A DNA stretch of 64,000 bases from Oxalobacteraceae bacterium (GTDB taxonomy: Bacteria > Pseudomonadota > Gammaproteobacteria > Burkholderiales > Burkholderiaceae_D), in assembly GCA_947448025.1 (NCBI GenBank), contig CANFLV010000013.1:1-64000 (forward strand), read 5' to 3'. Positions 36,363-45,520 of the stretch are shown piece after piece. The position numbers and the translations under genes are program-made. The first letter of the stretch is position 1. Each line of letters begins with the position of its first letter. The notes under the pieces were generated by a model, which did not search any database, had not been told where the DNA came from, and saw only the letters and a program-made list of their open reading frames with translations.

Positions 36363-39161
36363 TTATTGGAACTTATAGGTCAACTTGGCCATGATCGACT
36401 TGCCCGTTTTGGAGCTGAACGATTCAGAACCATCGGCCCTCAACTGACGATATACCGGCATATTGAGGTTGTTGCCTTCGAGGCGGAAAGCCAGGCCCTT
36501 GGCCGGCCCGTCTTGCAGCTCGTAACCGACCTGGGCGGACACCCAGCTCGAACCCGCGATATAACGCAGCGATGGATAGCCACCGACTGTATCGTTGGCA
36601 ACACTGCCCACGTACTGGGAGCGGTAGTTATCAGCGATGAATACCGAGAAGCCAGCCTTTTCAAAGTACAAGGTCAACTTCGCATTCGTCTTGGACAAGC
36701 CAGGCAAAGGCATGCTCAAGCCAGCCGGTACTGCCTGATTCGGGTTCAGGCCGGTCAGGTCCGGCATGACGACCGTGCTCGACGTATTGGAGTAACTGGC
36801 GTTGGCACCAAAGCCATCCAATTGCTGAATCACAAGGTTGAATGGCAGGGACGCTGCCAGCTCGACGCCGCTGACGTTACCGCCATTGCCGTTCACTGAC
36901 GTGGTGTATGTTCCCAATGGACCCGCTGGCGGCACTACCAGGCCGAGCTGTTTGGCATAATTGCTGAAGTCATACTTGGTGTCGGTCGCTGAGGTTATGT
37001 AAGTATCCAGCTTTTTGTAGAACACGGCCGCACTGATATAGCCCTTCTTGCCGAAATATTTTTCGAACGACAGATCAACGGCCGTACCTTTGAATGGCTT
37101 GAGATGCGGGTTACCCGCCGAACCAACGAAATGGCCATAGGTCGAGTTCGCGCCGTTCATGTCAACCGCGGCGGCGAACGAATTACGCATGTCGGTCAAC
37201 GTCGGACGTGCGATCTGCTCGGACAAACCAAAACGCACCAGATTGCCGCCACCGAGATCGCCGGTCAGATTCAGGGATGGCAGTACGTCGGTGTACTTGG
37301 TGCCGTCAGTAACCAGTCCGGCAGACGGATTGGTCAGGACAACATCGGAACCAATGCCTGCGCGATAGCCGGATGAGGATTGATCGGTATTGACGAGTTG
37401 CACGCCAACGTTGCCGCGCAATGGGATGTTTGCGTACTGTGTATCGATATCAAGCTTGGCATACGCGGTCGTGACTTTTTCTTTCACGCCCCAGGACTTG
37501 GACAGGATGTCGTCGTTGTACTTGCGCAGCAAGCCCGCGCCGTTGATCAGCGCGGCTTGCGGATCAAACGTTAACATGTCCAGGCCTGTATCGCCGACGT
37601 TCTTGGCAATTCCAGCGCCTGACGGGTATGGAATCGGGCTGCTATTGTTACTGCCCGAGGCGACGATCAGACCTTCATCAGTGATACGGTCCTTGCTGCG
37701 CTCGGAGTAGTTCACGCCAAATTGAACATCAGAGAAGGCCATGCCTTCAGGCAGTGCTTTCTTCAGGTCAAAGCGGAAGCCGTTGACCTTGTCCTTGACA
37801 ATCGGGCCCTTGGCATAGCCGGCTTGCGGCACGCCGTTGACGCCGGACCAGCCGGTACGGTCGCGAATGGCGATCTGATTCGGATCGATGTAAGCCGCTG
37901 CTTTGCCCAGTGTAAATTTAGGCGTACCGCTGGTGGTGTCAAACGACAGTGTGTCGGCGCCGAGGATCTGGCCATAATATTCCATGTCGCGTTCGACGCG
38001 CTCTGCGGAATTGTGGTTCACGTCGACGGAAGCAGTCCAGCCATCGGACAATTTCAAATTACTTTTCCAGCCGACCGATTTAATCAAATCGTTGTCGAAC
38101 AAGCCTTCGGAATAATCAACGAAGCCGTTTGGATAAGCGCCCAAGCTGAACGTGCCTTTCGTCGCCACGCCGCCTGAAACAGTCGCATTCGTGATCGGGC
38201 CGCCGAGGCCGGCCTTGACCGAATCAACCTTGGTGTACAGGTCGATCTTCGAATAGAACAAATCGAGCTGAGTGTCGAAATCCTTGTTCGGCTTGAATGC
38301 CAGAATCGCTGCCGCGCCGGTACGATCATCGGTGATGGTGCGGGTATTCTGTGACAAGCCGCCGCCGAAGTCCGGCACGGATACGCCGCTCATCTTCGTG
38401 CCATTGGCCAGGGTCGCATCTACAGTTGCGCCGCCCCAGTTACCGCGCTCGTATTGTGAAGAACTACCGTCAACCTTGACCAGACCCAAAGCCAAACCAA
38501 CTTTACGATCAAAGAACTGGTCAATGTAGGCAATGCTCTTGCGCGTACCAGTGCCGGTGACAGGCAAGCCGACGCCGGTCTTGACCTTCTCGGCGCTGGC
38601 GGTCAGCACGCGTTTGCCGAACATCAGTGGGTCAACCAGACGATTGTCGATGGTGCCGGCAAGGCCCGCACCCATCACGGAAGCGTCGGTGGTCTTGTAG
38701 ACAGTTGCGCCGCCGATCAGCTCGGCTGGATAAACGGACAGGTCGACGGCACGACTATCACCCGTACTCGTCTGTTCACGCCCATTGAGCAGGTAACCAT
38801 TGAAATCCGGCCCCAGACCACGAATACTGATGCTGGAAGCTTCACCGGACTTGGTCCGCTGCGTCGTCAGGCCTGGCAGTCGCGCCAGCGACTCGGCGAT
38901 AGTGGTATCTGGCAGCTTGCCGATATCTTCAGCGGAAATCGCTTCAACGATGGATGAATTATTTTTCTTGACCGAAATGGCAGCTTCGATACCGGCACGG
39001 ATGCCAGACACCGTCACGGTTTCCAGATTTGCTTCCTGGGCATTGGCCAGATCAGCCATGCCGAACAAGAATACGGCGCAACCAGCTGCGACCGGGCTTA
39101 ACTTAAATGCAGAACGCTGACGGGCCTGGCCCGGCTTGCGCAATGATGCGGAAACCTTCAT
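36363..39161 (-). CDS. TonB-dependent receptor, maltodextrin/glucan candidate
   Basis: 932 residues from the ATG at 39161 behind GGGGGAG (spacing 6). A long signal peptide ends near LANAQEA. A plug domain begins with ETVTVSGIRAGIEAAISVKKN and contains SISIRGLGPDFNGYLLNGRE; a large beta-barrel follows, ending LTYKFQ. This long receptor class with the ISVKKNNSSIVEAISAEDIGKLPD signature is the one found in Caulobacter/Xanthomonas/Alteromonas-type polysaccharide loci, including maltose receptors. Placement beside the amylases supports maltodextrin import across the outer membrane; the substrate is inferred. GC is somewhat lower than in flanking genes. Confidence 0.9.
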   Translation of the reverse strand: MKVSASLRKPGQARQRSAFKLSPVAAGCAVFLFGMADLANAQEANLETVTVSGIRAGIEAAISVKKNNSSIVEAISAEDIGKLPDTTIAESLARLPGLTTQRTKSGEASSISIRGLGPDFNGYLLNGREQTSTGDSRAVDLSVYPAELIGGATVYKTTDASVMGAGLAGTIDNRLVDPLMFGKRVLTASAEKVKTGVGLPVTGTGTRKSIAYIDQFFDRKVGLALGLVKVDGSSSQYERGNWGGATVDATLANGTKMSGVSVPDFGGGLSQNTRTITDDRTGAAAILAFKPNKDFDTQLDLFYSKIDLYTKVDSVKAGLGGPITNATVSGGVATKGTFSLGAYPNGFVDYSEGLFDNDLIKSVGWKSNLKLSDGWTASVDVNHNSAERVERDMEYYGQILGADTLSFDTTSGTPKFTLGKAAAYIDPNQIAIRDRTGWSGVNGVPQAGYAKGPIVKDKVNGFRFDLKKALPEGMAFSDVQFGVNYSERSKDRITDEGLIVASGSNNSSPIPYPSGAGIAKNVGDTGLDMLTFDPQAALINGAGLLRKYNDDILSKSWGVKEKVTTAYAKLDIDTQYANIPLRGNVGVQLVNTDQSSSGYRAGIGSDVVLTNPSAGLVTDGTKYTDVLPSLNLTGDLGGGNLVRFGLSEQIARPTLTDMRNSFAAAVDMNGANSTYGHFVGSAGNPHLKPFKGTAVDLSFEKYFGKKGYISAAVFYKKLDTYITSATDTKYDFSNYAKQLGLVVPPAGPLGTYTTSVNGNGGNVSGVELAASLPFNLVIQQLDGFGANASYSNTSSTVVMPDLTGLNPNQAVPAGLSMPLPGLSKTNAKLTLYFEKAGFSVFIADNYRSQYVGSVANDTVGGYPSLRYIAGSSWVSAQVGYELQDGPAKGLAFRLEGNNLNMPVYRQLRADGSESFSSKTGKSIMAKLTYKFQ

Positions 39162-39263
39162 CGGTATCTCCCCCAATATTTTTTATGGATTGATTAACAC
39201 CCCGTTGCGCCACCTCGGCGGGTAAACAGACTAAATGCATCAGCGCAACAAGCTGAGTGCAAT

Positions 39264-39291
39264 TTTGTACTAATACTAAATAAGTTGTCAA
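39264..39291 (-). promoter_or_regulatory. Predicted TonB receptor promoter, TTGACA-N16-TACAAA
   Basis: Minus-strand -35 TTGACA (39291-39286) and -10 TACAAA (39269-39264) with 16-base spacing, about 100 bases upstream of the receptor start. The surrounding 38 bases match the promoter at 31302-31338, including TAGT-N2-TAGTAC in the spacer. Confidence 0.6.
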
Positions 39292-39399
39292 ACGGCATTA
39301 TTGCTTATGAGACGAAAATGATTCATTTTTGCAGTGTAATCGCCACACTTTTCACTAAAATAGCGAATCATTTCAGACAAATTTTTACTATAAGAAAAA

Positions 39400-39414
39400 T
39401 GTAGTTCGACTACT
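39400..39414. promoter_or_regulatory. Predicted operator TGTAGTTCGACTACT
   Basis: TGTAG-N5-CTACT, one arm base off the perfect dyad, flanked by A-runs like the sites at 7010 and 31168. It lies 109 bases upstream of the receptor -35 and about 190 bases upstream of the small plus-strand gene, so which promoter it serves is open. Confidence 0.5.
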
Positions 39415-39601
39415 TTTAAGATGCGTGAGCCGCAAGCAGGTTTATTCAACTCATTCAGGTCATTGCTGCACGCGCCCTATTCCTGTCCGCACTTTTGCGA
39501 GCTTCAGCCCTTCAAATCCACCGTCTGTCGCAATTCCCTGGCAGCACACCCCGCGCCTGACTACAGTGCAGTCATCCCAACGCCAACAGAAAGGCTGCAT
39601 C

Positions 39602-39868
39602 ATGAAAACCACCAAACAAACTATCGTCACGACTCTGTTCACTACCGTCGTCGTGATCCTCGCCAGCCTGTCCTACAAGCCGGCCGCGCATTCATCGGTG
39701 ATCCATCCGGGCGCGGATCTGCAAACGATCACGATCACCGCACAGCGCATGAGTGCGGAGCAGAAAATCGCGTACGACAGGGAGCAGGATGCGATGCCGA
39801 CTTTGACGGTCACGGCCAAGGCGATGACGCAGGCGCAGAAGGCGGCATTTGATTTGGCGCAGCAGTAA
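39602..39868 (+). CDS. Small exported or membrane-anchored protein with internal repeat
   Basis: 88 residues; ATG at 39602, seven bases after AAAGG. An N-terminal hydrophobic stretch (VTTLFTTVVVILASLSY) is a signal peptide or anchor. The remainder holds two similar units: TITITAQRMSAEQKIAYD and TLTVTAKAMTQAQKAAFD. I do not recognise the family. It lies on the other side of the AT-rich region from the TonB receptor and could share the operator at 39400; role unknown. Confidence 0.65.
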   Translation: MKTTKQTIVTTLFTTVVVILASLSYKPAAHSSVIHPGADLQTITITAQRMSAEQKIAYDREQDAMPTLTVTAKAMTQAQKAAFDLAQQ

Positions 39869-39887
39869 TTGGCGCCGTGCCGGGAAA

Positions 39888-40304
39888 TTAATTCAGTGCC
39901 AGCCGCGCGCGCACAATGTCGTACAGCCAGTTGAAGCAGAAGGTATAAATCAGGAAAAAAACCGAGAACAGCAAGTCCAGCAGGAGGGCGTCCAGCCAAC
40001 TCATGGCGAGCCACCACGCCGTCAGCGGCAAGGCTACCGCCGTAAAAAATAGTTCAAAGCCGCAGGCATGCGCCACACGCACCCAGACCGAGCGTTGCCA
40101 GCCCAGTCGCGCTTCCAGCCATTCGAAGCCGTGCTGGTAGATCATGTTGCACAGGATCGCGCAAAACGACAGCATCAGGGCCAGCGCGCCGAAATGCGTC
40201 ATGGACGTACCGAGCGCCATTGAGACCAGCGGAATCAGAATCAGCAGGGCGCCGAGCTCGAAGAGGACTGCATGCACGATGCGCCGCACCAGGGTGGGAT
40301 TCAA
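39888..40304 (-). CDS. PACE-family efflux protein (AceI-like)
   Basis: 138 residues, four transmembrane helices in two repeated pairs. Each repeat carries the family motif H-x-x-x-F-E: RIVHAVLFE near the start and RVAHACGFE at about residue 76. This is the proteobacterial antimicrobial compound efflux (bacterial transmembrane pair) family; the first-motif Glu is essential in AceI. It exports small cationic or amine compounds by proton exchange in the inner membrane. No LysR regulator is adjacent. It converges with the small gene upstream and is divergent from gshA. Confidence 0.9.
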   Translation of the reverse strand: MNPTLVRRIVHAVLFELGALLILIPLVSMALGTSMTHFGALALMLSFCAILCNMIYQHGFEWLEARLGWQRSVWVRVAHACGFELFFTAVALPLTAWWLAMSWLDALLLDLLFSVFFLIYTFCFNWLYDIVRARLALN

Positions 40305-40471
40305 AATAAATTACCCGTAAAGAACGGCCATCTGGCCAAGCCGCGATTATAGGCCGGCCAGCGCCCGGTCATGCGAAGCGCGTCCGTATCCCCTTTTGGT
40401 TTTTCGGCTATCCTCGCAACATATTTGATGCCTGCGCCGTGCGCGGCATTGCACAACACTAAGGATATCCA

Positions 40472-42058
40472 TTGAGCGACCTGTTTTCCCACCGCCTGAC
40501 CTTGCTGTCGACTGATGCCAATCGCCCCTTGCTCACGCAAGGCTTGCGCGGCATCGAGCGCGAAGCGCTGCGCATAGAAGCCACTGGCGAACTGGCACTG
40601 ACGCCACATCCGGTCAAGCTCGGTTCGGCACTGACACATGCACTGATCACGACCGATTACTCGGAATCTCTGCTCGAATTCATCACGCCGGCCTTATCGG
40701 ATGCAACCGAAGTGCTGGCGCAGCTCGATACCATCCACCGTGTCGCGTATTCAGCGCTCGGCGAGGAGATGATTTCGAGTCAGTCCATGCCCTGCCACCT
40801 GCCGCCGGAAGCCGATATCCCAATCGCCTGGTATGGCCGCTCGCACATCGGCATGCTGAAGCACGTTTACCGCCGCGGCCTGGCCCTGCGCTATGGTAAG
40901 GCGATGCAATGTATCTCCGGCATTCATTACAATTTTTCGCTCTCGGGCAAGCTCTGGGCCGTGCTGCAGGCAGATGCGCAAACGCCGGGCTCGGCACAGG
41001 ATTTTCAGTCGGAAGCCTATGTCGCGCTGATCCGCAATTTCCAGCGCTACAGCTGGCTGTTGATGTACCTGTTCGGCGCATCTCCAGCGCTGGCGACGCA
41101 ATTCCTCGGCGGTCGCGCACACAAGCTCGACGCACTGTCGGCTGACACGCTGTACCTGCCCTACGCAACGAGCTTGCGCATGAGTGATCTCGGCTACCAG
41201 AACGATGCCCAGGCCGGTCTGGTACCGCCATATAACACCCTGCCAGAGTACATGGGCAGCCTGTCGCGCGCGGTGCGGCGCGCCTATCCGGCGTATGAAG
41301 CCATCGGCGCCAAACGCAATGGCGAATGGGTGCAGATCAATACCAATGTGCTGCAGATCGAAAACGAGTTTTACGCCACGATCCGACCCAAGCGCGTCAT
41401 CAATACCGGCGAGCGTCCACTCGAAGCCCTGTGCTCGCGCGGCATCGAATACATAGAAGTGCGCTGCATGGATGTCGACCCGTTTGAGCCGCTCGGCATC
41501 GGTATGACGACAATGCGCTTTCTTGATGCCTTCCTGTTGTTTTGCGCGCTCGAAGACAGCCCCTTGACGAACCTCGCCGAAGGACTGGAAAACAGCGAGA
41601 ATTTTGCCCATACCGTGACTGAAGGACGCCGGCCCGGCTTGCAGCTGCAGCGCAATGGCAAGGCCATCGCCTTGCAAGACTGGGGCCTGGAACTGCTCGA
41701 CCGTATCGCTGACACGGCGCGCCTGCTCGACGACCAGCATGCGCAGCCCGAGCATGCTGCAGCGCTGGCCGCGCAACGCGCGAAGCTGCTTGATGCGAGC
41801 CTCACGCCATCGGCGCATGTACTGGCCGCCGTGCAGGCCAATGGCGGCTCGCTGGCCGAGTTCGCACTGGTGCAAAGCCGTTTGCATGCCGCGGACTTTC
41901 ACGCGCGTACGCCGACGCCGGAAGAAGCAGCTTATTTCACCGGTCTGGCACAAGCCTCACTGGCGGCGCAGGAAGAAATGGAGCAAACCCAGGTCGGCGA
42001 TTTCGACACCTTTATCGAGGCTTATCGAGCGCGCACACCGGCTCAGCTATGCGAATGA
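40472..42058 (+). CDS. gshA: Glutamate-cysteine ligase
   Basis: 528 residues; TTG start seven bases after AAGG. It joins glutamate and cysteine to gamma-glutamylcysteine, the first glutathione step, using ATP. The N-terminal block [12 protein letters not shown] and [13 protein letters not shown], then [12 protein letters not shown] and [17 protein letters not shown]-like C-half blocks match the enterobacterial-type GCL (family A). The length equals the E. coli enzyme (518) within a few residues. gshB is not in the window. Confidence 0.95.
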   Translation: MSDLFSHRLTLLSTDANRPLLTQGLRGIEREALRIEATGELALTPHPVKLGSALTHALITTDYSESLLEFITPALSDATEVLAQLDTIHRVAYSALGEEMISSQSMPCHLPPEADIPIAWYGRSHIGMLKHVYRRGLALRYGKAMQCISGIHYNFSLSGKLWAVLQADAQTPGSAQDFQSEAYVALIRNFQRYSWLLMYLFGASPALATQFLGGRAHKLDALSADTLYLPYATSLRMSDLGYQNDAQAGLVPPYNTLPEYMGSLSRAVRRAYPAYEAIGAKRNGEWVQINTNVLQIENEFYATIRPKRVINTGERPLEALCSRGIEYIEVRCMDVDPFEPLGIGMTTMRFLDAFLLFCALEDSPLTNLAEGLENSENFAHTVTEGRRPGLQLQRNGKAIALQDWGLELLDRIADTARLLDDQHAQPEHAAALAAQRAKLLDASLTPSAHVLAAVQANGGSLAEFALVQSRLHAADFHARTPTPEEAAYFTGLAQASLAAQEEMEQTQVGDFDTFIEAYRARTPAQLCE

Positions 42059-42123
42059 CGCGCGCCCTGGTCGATCAAACTTGATGCCGATGCTGAAAAA
42101 ATCCGCATCGACTGAAAAACTGC

Positions 42124-44406
42124 CTAAAAATCCAGCTTCACTTCTGCCAGCACCGTGCGCTGCGGGTAGGGGTGGAAGGCCCAGTAATTCGCGTTGCCCA
42201 GATTATCAATCCCGAGCGCCGCGCTCCAAAGCCCACCCGACTGATAACGCAGGCGTACATCGCTGACGAAAAAGCGGCTGAAACCGGTGTAGGCAAAGCC
42301 GTTCGGATCGCTATTGTCGAGCGTGCTGTACTGGCGCCCGCTGTAGCGCCCCCCGAGGCTGCCGGACCAATGCGCATCATGCCGGTAACTGGCTAATGCT
42401 GTCGCGCGCCATTGCGGCACGCGCGGCTGCTGTTTGCCCACGCTTTGCGGGAAGGCGTCATTTTGCACAATGAGGGAATCGCTGAATGTCAGGCTGCCCG
42501 ACAGCGCGAGGCCGGTGATGCCGACCTCATTGGCCTGTGCTGCCAATTCAAGACCGTGCGTACGGATGCGTCCAATGTTCTGGATATTGGTTACGTTCGG
42601 CACGACAGTGACATTGGTTTGCGAATACAAGGCGTCCTGCGTGCGCTCAAAGAAAAGCGTCGCGCGCAGCACGCCATTGTCCACATCACGCTCAGCCGTG
42701 AGTTCACCGGTCCAGGATTTTTCGGCGCGCAGGTTCGGGTCGTTATTGACGATCACGTTGGCGACAATGGCGCCTTGATACAGCTCGGCTACGGTCGGAT
42801 TGCGCACCGCACGCCCCAGCGAAGTCTTCAAGGTCCAGTCTTGTGCGACCGCCCATGAAAGCGCCGCCTTCGGTGAAAAACTGCTCTCGCGGCGCTCGCC
42901 AAAGCCCTGCACCGAGGTCGCGTTCGCGAGCTCACCGCCAAAGGCGCGCCATTGCTCGAAGCGTCCGCCCAGCATCGCCTTCCAGTCCTGCGCGATCGGC
43001 CAGGTATCTTGCGCATACAGGCTATGCAAGGCGCTATTGCCGTTGAAGGCGGACAGGCGTGCACCAGCGCTGCCTTGCTGCCAGTCGCTGGTGGCCGAGA
43101 CCTTCGTGCGCAATTGGTACTCTTCACCCTGCAGCCCGAGATCGACCACATGCGCGCCCGGACGCCAGACGCCTTTCAGCGCCAGCGTTTGCCAGCCGGT
43201 GCCCTGCATATCGGTCAAGGTTCCGGCAGCGGGTGCGCCCGTGAGGAACACACTCGGTGTGCGCGCCTGATCGGTGCGGTAGTCGTAACGGCTGGCGGCG
43301 ACTTCCCAATCCCAGACGGCGCGCGTATGGCTCTTCAGCGACAGGCCCTGCATCAGGTGTTCGAGATTGCCGCGTCCCGGTGCGAAGTCGGCCGGCGTCA
43401 AACTGTACTGGCGACCATCGATATTGATCAGCGGCTGTGCCGCGCTGCCCGTTACCGGCATGCCGGTCGCATCGCGCAGATAGGTCGCGACATTGCGCTG
43501 CGCGTCATTGCGCCACCAGCCCAGCGTGTAGCTGGCCAGCAGCGAAGAACTCACGTCATAGGCCAGCTTCACTTTCGCGTGATCCTGCAGCGTATGGACC
43601 TGGCTGCCGCTGCCGAGAATGACGGTGTCCTTGTTCGCCGGACTTTTATCGGCAAAGGCGCCGCTGACCGGCAGGCCTGCGCTGCCTCGCGTACCCGCAC
43701 TCACGAGCCGGTTCGCAAAGGTCAAAGGCTGGCCATCATTGTCCTGCCGGCTCAGGTTCAGCCACCACGACCAGTCGCCCGAACGGCTGCCCAGCGAGGT
43801 GCTGGCCTGCTTGCCCAGCATTGTCGCGGCACTGCCATATTGCGTGAAGTCCTGGCTCAGCAGTGAAAATTTTGCATGGCCTTCGAATTGTTTCGGCATG
43901 CGCGTCAGGTACTCGACGACCGCGCCGACGGAGTTTCCCGAATAAGCCGCGGAAAACGGCCCGTACAGGACATCGACGCGCTCGATTTCCTCCGGTGTGA
44001 CGAGTCCCCAGCGCGGTGTGTAGGAGGCGCCGTTACCGAGCAAGTTGGACAGCAGGATCCCGTCCGCATACACCAGCGATCGCGCACTGTTACCGCTGCC
44101 GGAAGCGCGACTGGCGAGCACGGCATGATCGTAGTCGCCGGTATAGCGCTTGCGCACATTCAGGCTGGGGAAGTATTTCAGCGCATCTTCGCTGTCTGCG
44201 GCATTGATACTGGCGTCGATCTGTGCATTGGTGATGCCTTCAATCGTGGTCGGAATTTGCGTCGGCAGCGAGGTCGGGCGGCCGCCATTGACGGTGACCG
44301 TGCCGAGCTCGCGGATTTGTGCATCGCTGGGATGATCGGCCCAGGCGGGCGTGACCGGCGTGACGAGAGCCGACAGCAGCAGCCAGGAGAGTTTTGATTT
44401 TTGCAT
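42124..44406 (-). CDS. TonB-dependent receptor, substrate unknown
   Basis: 760 residues from the ATG at 44406, chosen because it starts the signal peptide (LSWLLLSALVTPVTPAWA); upstream in-frame GTG/ATG codons to 44469 also lack ribosome sites. The plug contains SLNVRKRYTGDYDHAVLASR, LVYADGILLSNLLGN and EEIERVDVLYGPFSAAYSG; the barrel ends with the receptor C-terminus VKLDF (terminal Phe). It is unrelated to the glucan receptor at 36363. Upstream on the same strand is a DUF2946-like protein, a pairing often met in metal-related contexts; that is only a weak hint to the substrate. Confidence 0.88.
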   Translation of the reverse strand: MQKSKLSWLLLSALVTPVTPAWADHPSDAQIRELGTVTVNGGRPTSLPTQIPTTIEGITNAQIDASINAADSEDALKYFPSLNVRKRYTGDYDHAVLASRASGSGNSARSLVYADGILLSNLLGNGASYTPRWGLVTPEEIERVDVLYGPFSAAYSGNSVGAVVEYLTRMPKQFEGHAKFSLLSQDFTQYGSAATMLGKQASTSLGSRSGDWSWWLNLSRQDNDGQPLTFANRLVSAGTRGSAGLPVSGAFADKSPANKDTVILGSGSQVHTLQDHAKVKLAYDVSSSLLASYTLGWWRNDAQRNVATYLRDATGMPVTGSAAQPLINIDGRQYSLTPADFAPGRGNLEHLMQGLSLKSHTRAVWDWEVAASRYDYRTDQARTPSVFLTGAPAAGTLTDMQGTGWQTLALKGVWRPGAHVVDLGLQGEEYQLRTKVSATSDWQQGSAGARLSAFNGNSALHSLYAQDTWPIAQDWKAMLGGRFEQWRAFGGELANATSVQGFGERRESSFSPKAALSWAVAQDWTLKTSLGRAVRNPTVAELYQGAIVANVIVNNDPNLRAEKSWTGELTAERDVDNGVLRATLFFERTQDALYSQTNVTVVPNVTNIQNIGRIRTHGLELAAQANEVGITGLALSGSLTFSDSLIVQNDAFPQSVGKQQPRVPQWRATALASYRHDAHWSGSLGGRYSGRQYSTLDNSDPNGFAYTGFSRFFVSDVRLRYQSGGLWSAALGIDNLGNANYWAFHPYPQRTVLAEVKLDF

Positions 44407-44523
44407 GATGGGTAATTTAGCGTGCAGACGCGTCACCGGCATGGAGCCGGATCTAGCCTGCACTTTCACTGCGCGAAAAAAACCTGTTCGCGCAGTGGCG
44501 CGACACAGGAGCGGCGGTGCGAA

Positions 44524-44925
44524 TTACGACAAGGCAGGCGGGCCGCGCGGACGGGCGGCGGACCAGATCAATAGCGGGCGCGATGCCTGATAAAACAGGC
44601 GCGGCATCGTGCTGTAAAAATCGGCAGGATGAAAGTCCGGCATCACCGGCGGCGGCAGTGCATCGCTGCCGGCATGGGTGAGACAGAAGGGGCAGTGCGC
44701 CGATGCTTCGGCGGTGTGATTTTTTTCGACTGGCCGGGACAGATTCGCATCATCGCCAGGCGCAATGTAATGCGTGCCGGCGACCGAGCAAATTTCAATC
44801 AGCGCGGGCGACCGGCCCTGTGTCGCGGCGAAAGCATGGGAGATCGATGGCGCGAGCGCATTCAGCAGGATCGCGAAACAGGCGATCCAGATGGACAAGC
44901 AACGACGGCGAAAGAATGTTCCCAT
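44524..44925 (-). CDS. DUF2946-like exported protein
   Basis: 133 residues with a signal-type N-terminus (CLSIWIACFAILLNALAPSISHAFA). The mature part contains HCPFCLTHAG, the Cys/His block characteristic of DUF2946 proteins, and a proline/arginine-rich tail. The CxxC-H set could bind a metal. It precedes the TonB receptor gene by 118 bases on the same strand. Confidence 0.75.
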   Translation of the reverse strand: MGTFFRRRCLSIWIACFAILLNALAPSISHAFAATQGRSPALIEICSVAGTHYIAPGDDANLSRPVEKNHTAEASAHCPFCLTHAGSDALPPPVMPDFHPADFYSTMPRLFYQASRPLLIWSAARPRGPPALS

Positions 44926-44956
44926 GGCGCGATTATAGCCTGACGTGATGAACGGC

Positions 44957-45442
44957 TCAGGCAGCTAATTTCTTCTGCCAGAACAGTGCATGCCCGCCCT
45001 CGCCCAGCGCATAGCCGGCAAAGCCCGTCTTGCGGTACAGCGCCTGCGCCACGGTATTCCCTTCGAGGACTTCCAGCGTGATCTTGCAGCAGCCGCGTTC
45101 AAGCGCACATTGCTCGATGAAGGCCATGAGCTGCAACGCGATACCCCGTCCACGGTAGGCGGGCAAGACGGCAAAATCGTGGATATTGACGAGCGGCTTG
45201 CAGGCAAAGGTGGAAAACCCTTCGATGCAATTGGCCAGACCCGCGACTTCGCCGTCAACAAAGGCGAGCACGCTGAAGGCCGTCGGCAAGCGCGCGAGAC
45301 ATTCGATGAGATTGGCGCGCGCATAATCGCTCAATGGCGCCGCACCACCCATGGGGTCAAGCGCATAAGCATCCAGCGCGGCAATCAGGGCTTGCGCATG
45401 CAGCGCATTATTCAGGTCGGCTTTGATGATCTCGAGATTCAC
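44957..45442 (-). CDS. GNAT-family N-acetyltransferase
   Basis: 161 residues, a single GNAT domain. The acetyl-CoA pyrophosphate loop is RGRGIALQL (motif A), preceded by VNIHDFAVLPAY and followed by EVLEGNTVAQALYRKTGF (motif B). The substrate cannot be told from sequence. It appears monocistronic, 31 bases downstream of the DUF2946-like start region and on the same strand. Confidence 0.88.
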   Translation of the reverse strand: MNLEIIKADLNNALHAQALIAALDAYALDPMGGAAPLSDYARANLIECLARLPTAFSVLAFVDGEVAGLANCIEGFSTFACKPLVNIHDFAVLPAYRGRGIALQLMAFIEQCALERGCCKITLEVLEGNTVAQALYRKTGFAGYALGEGGHALFWQKKLAA

Positions 45443-45520
45443 GCGGGGTCCAGTCGGAATAAATGAAGACCCGCAGTATACCGGCCCGTCCTCACTCCCG
45501 ACAGCGACTTCGCTGGGCCC

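Larger units (their letters stand above)
39162..39601. other. 440-bp AT-rich intergenic region with regulatory sites
   Basis: No convincing gene here. It holds the leader and promoter of the TonB receptor gene (minus strand), a predicted operator (39400-39414) and the upstream region of a small plus-strand gene. The stretch 39260-39420 is strikingly AT-rich compared with the rest of the window. Confidence 0.6.

Noticed and set aside
42124-44406. Naming the second TonB receptor OprC (copper receptor) because of its DUF2946-like neighbour
   Set aside because: The plug sequence does not match OprC as I know it; the neighbour alone is not enough.
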